A stretch of DNA of 5,287 bases from Flavobacteriaceae bacterium (GTDB taxonomy: Bacteria > Bacteroidota > Bacteroidia > Flavobacteriales > Flavobacteriaceae), in the NCBI GenBank assembly GCA_030618945.1, contig JAUXCI010000189.1, forward strand, positions 1-5,287, written 5' to 3'. Positions within the stretch are counted from its first letter, which is position 1. Each line of letters begins with the position of its first letter. A model generated the notes under the pieces. The model was not told where the DNA came from. It saw only the letters and a program-made list of their open reading frames with translations, and did no database searches. Below, in pieces: positions 1 through 5,206 of the stretch. Made by a program: the position numbers and the translations under genes.

Positions 1-17
1 CAACGGTCTCTCCAAAT

Positions 18-46
18 AAAAAACCCCTCGCTACGCAAGGGGTTTT
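18..46 (-). terminator. Rho-independent terminator after tRNA-Arg
   Basis: A hairpin with a 9-bp perfect stem (20-28 pairing with 38-46: AAAACCCCT with AGGGGTTTT) and a 9-nt loop that can form two further G-C pairs. Read on the minus strand it lies about 10 nt past the tRNA 3' end, and the stem runs into a T-rich tail (seven T, then ATTT). It would end the GIY-YIG/tRNA transcript. The plus strand is also followed by TTTTCTTT, so it may work in both directions and also stop a transcript entering from the left edge. Confidence 0.8.
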
Positions 47-56
47 CTTTCATTTG

Positions 57-130
57 TGACCCCGACAGGATTCAAACCTGTAACCCTCAGAGCCGAAATC
101 TGATGCGCTATTCAGTTGCGCCACGGGGCC
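57..130 (-). tRNA. tRNA-Arg, anticodon TCG
   Basis: A complete 74-nt cloverleaf on the minus strand. It has a 7-bp acceptor stem (GGCCCCG with CGGGGTC, one G-U pair), U8, a 4-bp D stem (GCGC/GCGC), a 5-bp anticodon stem (TCAGA/TCTGA), the 7-nt loop TTTCGGC with anticodon TCG and G37, a 5-nt variable region, a 5-bp T stem (ACAGG/CCTGT) and discriminator A73. It should decode CGA and, by wobble, CGG. CCA is not encoded; the next bases read AATG. Unusually, the elbow pair G19-C56 is replaced: the D loop reads CTGAATA (A19) and the T loop TTTGAAT (U56), so an A19-U56 pair can form. No recognisable promoter lies directly upstream, because the GIY-YIG stop codon touches G1. It is therefore probably made from a longer transcript and released by RNase P. 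Confidence 0.96.
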
Positions 131-388
131 TTATTTATTTAGTTTTAATCTGATGTATTCTCTACCTATTCCTGATTTTAAATATTTTTCTCTTTCTCTT
201 GCTTCGATTCTAGTTTCAAAATGTTCTAAATGAATTAATTCCCATGGAACAAAGGCTTTTGTCGATTTGTTTTGTTTAGCATTATGCTGTTTTAATCTTT
301 TTTCAACATCCTTTGTCATGCCTGTATAAGTTCTGTCAAATTTAATGCTATAAAGAACATATACAAACACCATTTTATAACGCTTTTT
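93..388 (-). mobile_element. Putative 296-bp GIY-YIG cassette inserted in tRNA-Arg
   Basis: This is an inferred unit. It comprises a 15-nt leader (374-388), the GIY-YIG gene (131-373) and a complete 5' half of tRNA-Arg (93-130, nucleotides 1-37). Upstream lies a second, damaged copy of the same 38-nt tRNA segment (389-394 plus 415-446). The two copies flank the gene as direct repeats, as if the cassette had entered a tRNA-Arg gene between nucleotides 37 and 38 and supplied its own 5' half so that the tRNA stayed whole. The low GC of the gene (about 28%, against about 42% for the neighbouring yqeY) fits foreign origin. The boundaries rest only on the repeat. A tandem duplication, or gene invasion between two former tandem tRNA copies, would look similar. 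Confidence 0.45.
131..373 (-). CDS. Small GIY-YIG nuclease-domain protein (UPF0213/YhbQ-like)
   Basis: An 80-residue protein consisting only of a GIY-YIG domain, the usual size for stand-alone members of the UPF0213/COG2827 group. The first motif is V4-Y5-V6 (in VYVLYS) and the second is Y16-T17-G18 (in TYTGMT). The expected catalytic arginine is R26 in EKRLKQHN, and the likely metal-binding glutamate is E62 in EREKYLK, so the active site looks intact. The group is assumed to be DNA nucleases or structure-specific endonucleases, but the function of most small members is not established. The ATG at 373 is the only sensible start; there is no Shine-Dalgarno sequence, as is normal in Bacteroidota. 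GC is about 28% by hand count, far below its neighbour. The stop codon TAA directly precedes tRNA-Arg G1, and a broken tRNA-Arg 5' half lies 15 nt upstream of the start, so it is probably co-transcribed with the tRNA. A homing-type role at the tRNA gene is inference. Confidence 0.9.
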   Translation of the reverse strand: MVFVYVLYSIKFDRTYTGMTKDVEKRLKQHNAKQNKSTKAFVPWELIHLEHFETRIEAREREKYLKSGIGREYIRLKLNK

Positions 389-446
389 CCGAAACCTGCC
401 TGCCGGCAGGCAGGTCTGATGCGCTATTCAGTTGCGCCCCGGGGCC
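389..446 (-). pseudogene. tRNA-Arg(TCG) 5'-half remnant, split by a palindrome
   Basis: Positions 415-446 match tRNA-Arg positions 99-130 at 31 of 32 bases. After a 20-bp palindrome the match resumes at 389-394, which equals 93-98 (CCGAAA on the plus strand). Together they cover tRNA nucleotides 1-37, including the anticodon and G37. No 3' half follows; the next bases lead into the GIY-YIG gene. The single difference changes U8, an essentially invariant base that pairs with A14, to G, so the copy is free of selection. It cannot form a tRNA. It is either the disrupted original 5' half of the downstream tRNA gene or a residue of a former tandem copy. Confidence 0.88.
395..414. repeat. 20-bp perfect palindrome inserted in the tRNA remnant
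   Basis: A GC-rich perfect palindrome built from CCTG/CAGG units (CCTGCCTGCC followed by its reverse complement). The symmetry extends to 22 bp (394-415) through the flanking tRNA bases. It sits exactly between the bases matching tRNA nucleotides 31 and 32 with no target duplication, so it reads as a clean insertion into tRNA sequence. It resembles short palindromic repeats dispersed in many bacterial genomes, but only one copy is visible here. As RNA or single-stranded DNA it would fold into a strong hairpin 15-20 nt before the GIY-YIG start codon and might affect its expression. Confidence 0.85.
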
Positions 447-447
447 C

Positions 448-475
448 AGTCATTCCTGCAAAAGCAGGAATCACT
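448..475. repeat. REP-like inverted repeat (GTCATTCCTGC type)
   Basis: A hairpin with an 8-bp perfect stem (ATTCCTGC/GCAGGAAT, 452-459 with 464-471) around an AAAA loop, extended by three more pairs after a C/C mismatch (448-450 with 473-475). No T run follows on either strand, so it is not a standard terminator. The GTCATTCC...GGAAT form is reminiscent of REP-type intergenic repeats widespread in bacteria. It lies between the yqeY stop and the tRNA remnant, directly upstream of the old tRNA 5' end where the tRNA promoter would be expected. No transposase is present in the window. Confidence 0.7.
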
Positions 476-493
476 TAATATAAATCTAATCTT

Positions 494-940
494 TTATGCC
501 AATAATTGCTTTACAAGCATAGAGATCGCCTTTCCATCTGCCTTGCCTGCTAACTGCTGTGATGCCATTCCCATTACCTTGCCCATATCCCTCATTGAAC
601 TGGCGCCGGTTTGACTTATGATAGCACCAATAACTTCTTTCAATTCATCCTCACTCATTTGTACTGGTAGAAACTGTTCAAGTATTGCAGATTGTGCCAA
701 TTCAGGATCGGCCAGATCAGCTCTTCCCTGCTCTGCATAAATGGCTGCACTATCTTTTCTTTGCTTTACTAACTTCTGAACGATCCTGATTTCATCTTCT
801 TCCGTCAATTCTGCGCTAGCTCCACTGGTATTGGCCAGTAAAAAAGCTGATTTCAAAGCTCTTAATGACTCCAATGCAACTTTATTTTTTGCCTTCATTG
901 CCACTTTCATCTGATCCATTACCTGACTTTGTACGCTCAT
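494..940 (-). CDS. GatB/YqeY domain-containing protein
   Basis: A 148-residue cytosolic protein, the typical full length of the YqeY family (COG1610), related to the C-terminal tRNA-binding tail domain of the GatB and GatE amidotransferase subunits. Recognisable family signatures are SLRALKSAF (residues 25-33), VKQRKDSAAIYAEQGRADL (58-76), the segment AILEQFLPVQMSEDEL (85-100) and the closing DMGKVMG (118-124) and GKADGKAIS (132-140). The N-terminal half is helical. The family probably binds tRNA or an aminoacylation partner, but its exact role is unsettled; stand-alone YqeY is not an amidotransferase subunit. The ATG at 940 is chosen because it gives the usual N-terminus. It follows recX in the same direction after 59 bp, with a possible promoter of its own in that gap. 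Nothing is broken or truncated, and GC is about 42%. Confidence 0.93.
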   Translation of the reverse strand: MSVQSQVMDQMKVAMKAKNKVALESLRALKSAFLLANTSGASAELTEEDEIRIVQKLVKQRKDSAAIYAEQGRADLADPELAQSAILEQFLPVQMSEDELKEVIGAIISQTGASSMRDMGKVMGMASQQLAGKADGKAISMLVKQLLA

Positions 941-961
941 AATTTCAAAATTTTAGGGGAA

Positions 962-969
962 CAAATATA
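962..969 (-). promoter_or_regulatory. Candidate Bacteroidota -7 box for yqeY
   Basis: On the minus strand the gap between recX and yqeY contains TATATTTG, an exact match to the Bacteroidota -7 consensus TAnnTTTG. It lies 21 nt before the yqeY ATG, giving a short leader of roughly 15 nt. No good -33 TTTG element is seen at the expected distance of about 19 nt. The call rests on a single short motif, so yqeY may also be read through from recX. Confidence 0.4.
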
Positions 970-999
970 CTAAAAACAATCAGGCTTCTTTCTTTCAAG

Positions 1000-1488
1000 T
1001 CAGGAAATATTTTCACGTTCCAGTACCAGCAGTAATTCGTATACTTTATGGCTCTCAAACCCTTTTCTCAACAAGAAATCGGCTACTTTTTTACGCTTTT
1101 TAAAAGTATTGGATTCATGTACTGTTTCAAACTTTTTCCTTCCTGTTTCTTCTAAGGTTTGTTCATAATCCTCCTCATTGATTTCACTCAGGCCTGCCTC
1201 AATATTGTATCTCGAAACCTCGCGTTGTTTTAACTCGTTTATGATGCGCCTCCTGCCCCATTTCTTGATCTTGAACTTCCCCTTGGCAAAACTCCTGGCA
1301 AAGCGCTCTTCATTCACAAAATCATGCTCCATTAAATGCATTTGTATGACCTCACTGGCCTGACGAATCATACCCATATCTCTTATTTTTTGCTCGATCT
1401 CTTTATGACATCTGTCCTGATAGATACAATACTTTTCCAGTTTTCGTTTGGCTTCTTCGAGGGTATATGTTGACTTTTTGCTTTGCAC
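1000..1488 (-). CDS. recX: Regulatory protein RecX
   Basis: RecX binds RecA filaments and limits RecA recombinase and co-protease activity during DNA repair. The protein is helical and basic, as expected of tandem three-helix RecX repeats. The conserved core is LEEAKRKLEKYC (about residues 10-21 from the GTG start), the IEQKIRDMGMI region (31-41) and DFVNEERFARSFAKGKF (56-72) followed by KKWGRRRII and NELKQREVS, which is the family hallmark. A GTG start at 1488 gives 162 residues and an N-terminus (VQSKKSTYTLEEA) like that of other family members. The longest frame starts at ATG 1527 and adds 13 residues that look unconserved. A candidate promoter at 1538-1545 would put the RNA start near 1531, leaving almost no leader for the ATG at 1527, which also favours 1488. 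recA is not in the window. It diverges from the large secreted-protein gene and leads into yqeY. Confidence 0.9.
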   Translation of the reverse strand: MQSKKSTYTLEEAKRKLEKYCIYQDRCHKEIEQKIRDMGMIRQASEVIQMHLMEHDFVNEERFARSFAKGKFKIKKWGRRRIINELKQREVSRYNIEAGLSEINEEDYEQTLEETGRKKFETVHESNTFKKRKKVADFLLRKGFESHKVYELLLVLERENIS

Positions 1489-1537
1489 GTGATAAATTAA
1501 ATGACAGTCCAAATGTACTCGCATCAATTATTTTTTC

Positions 1538-1545
1538 CAAAACTA
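1538..1545 (-). promoter_or_regulatory. Candidate Bacteroidota -7 box for recX
   Basis: The minus strand reads TAGTTTTG, an exact fit to TAnnTTTG, in the gap between the divergent recX and secreted-protein genes. Transcription would begin around 1531-1533, about 43 nt before the GTG at 1488. A clear -33 TTTG is missing; the region where it would lie falls in the first codons of the opposite gene. No equally good box was found on the plus strand for the secreted-protein gene. Confidence 0.4.
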
Positions 1546-1557
1546 ATCTGCTTTATC

Positions 1558-4500
1558 ATGCTGAAGTACTATCTATGCCTCTACCTCCTACTTTACTTTA
1601 TTACGACTTGCGCCCAAACTACCATCGCCAATTATAGTTTTGAAGCCTCAGATACCTGGTTGTCGCCAAGCTTCTCAACGCCACCTTGCACTATACAGGA
1701 CGATACCTGGAATGTTCATTCAAGTCTCGGAACCATCAGGCCAAGTGATGGTAGCTTTTTCTGGGGCATTCAAGATCTCAACGGGAATTGCGGTTCATCG
1801 GGTTTCGAGAGCATTGAATTTTCTAATGTGGACATATCGTATTTCCGAAATGTCAAGCTCTCTTTTGACATTCAGGTACTTGGCTATGACAACGGAGACG
1901 ACATGACCTATCAGATCTGGCTCGATGATGAGGCCCAAGCAGAAGTACAATTTATAGATGGCAGCAATGACTTAAATACTGATGGATGGATCACTATCAA
2001 TATTGACATTCCTAACAACACTAAGCAACTAAAATTTAAACTAAGTGTCAAACAAAACGGATCAGACATGGCTGGAATTGACAATATCACAGTCCTTGGC
2101 GAACCGATTAGTCCCTGTACGGAAATCATGATCTCAGAATACTTGGAAGGTACCTCTAGCAGAACCGAAAGAAACAATTACATAGAATTGTACAATCCAA
2201 CAGAATTGGACATAGATCTTAGTGCTTATGTCCTGTCCAAATACTCAGGGAAAAACACCATCGCATCATCATCACTAAGTTTATCAGGTAGCATTCCTGC
2301 CCATGGAACTTATCTTATTGAGGATGACCAGGAGAACCTTAACATAGACGCTGATTTGAGTACAAATAGTGCTGTTATGAATTATAATGGCGATGATAAA
2401 TTGGCCCTCAAATATGAGGAAACAATCGTTGACCTTATTGGCATAATTGGTGATTCCATCGTGTTTGCCAAGGACATTAGCTTGAGGCGTAAAAGCATGA
2501 TTCAAAATCCAAACAATCAATTCGATCCTTTTGAATGGGACACTTATGGCCTGGAGGAAGTGACTGATCTTAATCAACACACCTCCTATTGTGAGGGCCC
2601 ACTTCCTGAAATAGCCCTCATAGCACAGGGCCACCCCATAAATGACGGCAGCAACACTACTACTTTAAATAATAACACTTATTTTGGATCAATTCCGTTT
2701 GAAAAAGACAGCCTTCTTAGCAGATCCTATACCATAAAAAACCATGGAACAAAAGACCTTGAAATAAATGAAATATTGATTTCGGGTGCAGAAGCCATTG
2801 ATTTTAATTTGAATTTTAAAGGACCCAAAATAGTTGTGCCCAATGACAGCCTGATTTTTTCAGTAGACTTTAAACCAGGCAGCCTTGGCCTGAGAACAGC
2901 TACGGTTGTGATCGGCAATAATGATCCTTCTGAAAACCCTTTTAATTTTATAATACAAGGGGAAGGCACGGGCCATGGTAATCATCCTATAATAATAAGT
3001 CAATACTATGAAGGAGAAGGCAACAACAAATGGTTGGAAATAACCAATATAGGACAGGATATAAGTCCCGAAAACACATACTATCTGGCCTTATTCTGGA
3101 ACCAGGATACCGAAAATCCTATTGGGATCAAACCAAGCAGAAAAAAACTTATTCCTTCATTGAATCCTGGTCAAACCCTAAAATTTAGTGCAACCCTTAA
3201 CGTCAATGGGCCGGAATATGCCATTGACGGACAAGAGATCAAAACGACCGTTTGCAGTTTTACCGGTGATGATATACTAATTATATCAACCTCTGGAGAC
3301 GAAGCCTGTTGGGAAAACAGAACCGACATCATTGGCAAAAGCGGCAACTGGGGAACTAATATTAGCATGATAAGAAAATATGGCTGTCAACAAAATGGAT
3401 CCAATACCGGATTTGAATTGGACGACTGGCTGGTTTATCCTTATTCAGTCATTGACGATGCCACTAGTGGAAGCAACCTCAGACTTGGTGAATATTATTC
3501 AGGACCTGTGAGTTTTCAAAACGGGTCATGGCAAAACGGACTCCCAGATCTGCAAAGAGAAGCAGTGATTATAAACGATTATAAGACAGACATAAACGGC
3601 AATATTGCAGCCTGTGATCTCATAATTTTAAATGGTGCTACTTTAACCGTTTCGGCCGGAGATCACCTTCTAATTCAAAACAATCTTGTGGTTAAAGGCA
3701 GGCTCGAAGTGATGAATGAAGGCTCACTGGTTATGATTAATGACAAGGGTTTAGTTGACAATCAAGGGGATATGTTAATCCACAAATCTACTACACAAAT
3801 TAAACCTTATGATTATACCTACTGGTCAAGCCCGGTAAAAAATGCCGAATTGGAAACGGTGTTCCACAGTTCACCAAAAAACTCATTTTATCTTTTTTCT
3901 ACTAAAAACTATGATGACCAGAATCAAGACGGCTTAGATGACAATGATGATGCTTGGGTGCGTGTTTTAGGAGCTATGGACGTTGCGAGGGGATATACCT
4001 CCATGGCTCCCAACGCCCCTTTGATGGATCGGCAAAAGGTAATATTCCAAGGAGAAGTAAATAATGGTACAATTCAAGCTCCTATCAGCTTGCAACAAAA
4101 CGCCAACGACCCCTTAAATGACTGGAATCTTATTGGTAACCCTTACCCTTCAGCCATTGATGCCAATCTTTTACTTTTGCATCCGTCTAATAAGGATCTC
4201 TTAAGTAGCTCCTTATATTTTTGGACTCATAATACTGCCCGTAATGACAGTTCTGATCAAGGAGGACAAGCCTATACTTCGGATGATTATGCAATGTACA
4301 CTCTAGGAACAGGTGGCATTAAAGCGAGCTCTAATGGTCAGCTCCCTAACCAATATATTGCCAGTTGCCAGGGCTTTTTTGTGGAAGCCCAGCGCATGGG
4401 GAATCTTCTATTTAGTAATGACATGAGAACCCTTACGAACAATGACAATTTCTTTAAAAAAGACAATTCCAAGAATGAGCCAGAGGAGAATAAATTATGG

Positions 4501-5166
4501 CTGAACCTGTATAATGAACAAGGTGCTTTTAGTCAAATTCTAATAGGATTTATCCAGGGGGCAAGCAAACAATTTGATAATTTTTTTGACGGCCTTCGCT
4601 TAAGCGGAAACCAATTTATTTCTTTTTATGCACGGCTAGATCAATTGGCTCTCGCCATCATGGGGGCTCCTCCTTTTCAAGGAGATGAAGTCATCAAACT
4701 AGGTTTTGAAAACCATATTTCGGAACCCGTAAATCTTAAAATTGGTATTGAACAGATTAATGGCGAACTCAAACAAAAAAATATATACTTATATGATAAA
4801 TTAAAAAATATAAGCCATAATCTGCAAGAGCAGGCCTATCAATTTGAACTAGAAGATAAAGGCGTTTTTAACGACAGGTTTGAACTAAGGTTTCAGGATA
4901 GTATCAATACTATCCGCAATCATCGGATAAGCCCTACCAAGCTAATTTGGTATACACAAAACAAATCCTTGTATGTGCGAACCAGCAGCAACGATCAGAT
5001 TAAAAATCTAAAGATCTATGATTTTAACGGGCGAAAAATAAAAGATCTCAACCTTGATACTTCACTTGCCGATGTTCAATGGGTGGGACTACCCTCAAGA
5101 GTCATGTTTATACTCAGGGTAAAATTATCAGATTCAAGAGTTCTTACAAGCCGTATCTTTCCCTAA
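1558..5166 (+). CDS. Large secreted lamin-tail-domain protein with T9SS sorting domain
   Basis: The preferred start is the ATG at 1558 (1,202 residues). It begins directly with a signal peptide (MLKYYLCLYLLLYFITTC), probably cleaved at CA/QT after residue 19; the upstream ATG at 1501 would add 19 residues before it. Approximate domain order: a jelly-roll-like domain (22-181); a lamin-tail-like domain (189-345, core SEYLEG, NNYIELYNPT); a choice-of-anchor-D or HYDIN-like Ig domain (356-470, core FKPGSLGLRTATVVIGNND); a second lamin-tail-like domain (477-645, SQYYEGEGNNKWLEITN); a short beta-rich repeat stretch (644-730); the YWSSP and NLIGNPYPSAID module seen in many Bacteroidota surface proteins (from 755); a DxNxDG calcium-loop-like motif (787-795); and a T9SS type A-like sorting domain (about 1124-1202, with LYVRTSS, LKIYDFNGRKI and a final LTSRIFP). 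It should be exported by Sec, then passed through T9SS and released or surface-attached. No catalytic domain is recognised, so adhesion or matrix binding is only a guess. The sorting domain is somewhat divergent, lacking the common GxY near its end. Confidence 0.88.
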   Translation: MLKYYLCLYLLLYFITTCAQTTIANYSFEASDTWLSPSFSTPPCTIQDDTWNVHSSLGTIRPSDGSFFWGIQDLNGNCGSSGFESIEFSNVDISYFRNVKLSFDIQVLGYDNGDDMTYQIWLDDEAQAEVQFIDGSNDLNTDGWITINIDIPNNTKQLKFKLSVKQNGSDMAGIDNITVLGEPISPCTEIMISEYLEGTSSRTERNNYIELYNPTELDIDLSAYVLSKYSGKNTIASSSLSLSGSIPAHGTYLIEDDQENLNIDADLSTNSAVMNYNGDDKLALKYEETIVDLIGIIGDSIVFAKDISLRRKSMIQNPNNQFDPFEWDTYGLEEVTDLNQHTSYCEGPLPEIALIAQGHPINDGSNTTTLNNNTYFGSIPFEKDSLLSRSYTIKNHGTKDLEINEILISGAEAIDFNLNFKGPKIVVPNDSLIFSVDFKPGSLGLRTATVVIGNNDPSENPFNFIIQGEGTGHGNHPIIISQYYEGEGNNKWLEITNIGQDISPENTYYLALFWNQDTENPIGIKPSRKKLIPSLNPGQTLKFSATLNVNGPEYAIDGQEIKTTVCSFTGDDILIISTSGDEACWENRTDIIGKSGNWGTNISMIRKYGCQQNGSNTGFELDDWLVYPYSVIDDATSGSNLRLGEYYSGPVSFQNGSWQNGLPDLQREAVIINDYKTDINGNIAACDLIILNGATLTVSAGDHLLIQNNLVVKGRLEVMNEGSLVMINDKGLVDNQGDMLIHKSTTQIKPYDYTYWSSPVKNAELETVFHSSPKNSFYLFSTKNYDDQNQDGLDDNDDAWVRVLGAMDVARGYTSMAPNAPLMDRQKVIFQGEVNNGTIQAPISLQQNANDPLNDWNLIGNPYPSAIDANLLLLHPSNKDLLSSSLYFWTHNTARNDSSDQGGQAYTSDDYAMYTLGTGGIKASSNGQLPNQYIASCQGFFVEAQRMGNLLFSNDMRTLTNNDNFFKKDNSKNEPEENKLWLNLYNEQGAFSQILIGFIQGASKQFDNFFDGLRLSGNQFISFYARLDQLALAIMGAPPFQGDEVIKLGFENHISEPVNLKIGIEQINGELKQKNIYLYDKLKNISHNLQEQAYQFELEDKGVFNDRFELRFQDSINTIRNHRISPTKLIWYTQNKSLYVRTSSNDQIKNLKIYDFNGRKIKDLNLDTSLADVQWVGLPSRVMFILRVKLSDSRVLTSRIFP

Positions 5167-5206
5167 AACCTGAGTTCGCTTTAAAATATTAAACACAGAA
5201 AATCAG

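Noticed and set aside
93..446. Group I intron in tRNA-Arg
   Set aside because: The insertion site and GIY-YIG gene suggested it, but only 15 nt lie between the remnant and the start codon, so there is no room for an intron core, and the downstream tRNA is complete and needs no splicing.
394..475. CRISPR-like or toxin-antitoxin locus from the cluster of palindromes
   Set aside because: The two palindromes differ in sequence and are not regularly spaced, and there is no cas gene or second small gene.
432..614. Plus-strand open frame of 60 codons across the tRNA remnant and the end of yqeY
   Set aside because: It lies antisense to yqeY and begins in tRNA and palindrome sequence. Its product shows no family features.
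1178..1363. Plus-strand open frame of 61 codons inside recX
   Set aside because: It is a shadow of the well-supported recX reading frame with no recognisable protein features.
1570..1620. Lipoprotein signal at ITTC of the secreted protein
   Set aside because: The residue before the cysteine is Thr rather than Gly, Ala or Ser, and the CA/QT site fits ordinary signal peptidase I cleavage, as expected for a T9SS cargo.
1640..3368. Several 65-116 codon frames overlapping the large secreted-protein gene on both strands
   Set aside because: All lie inside a continuous 1,202-codon gene with clear domain content; none has its own recognisable motif or start context.
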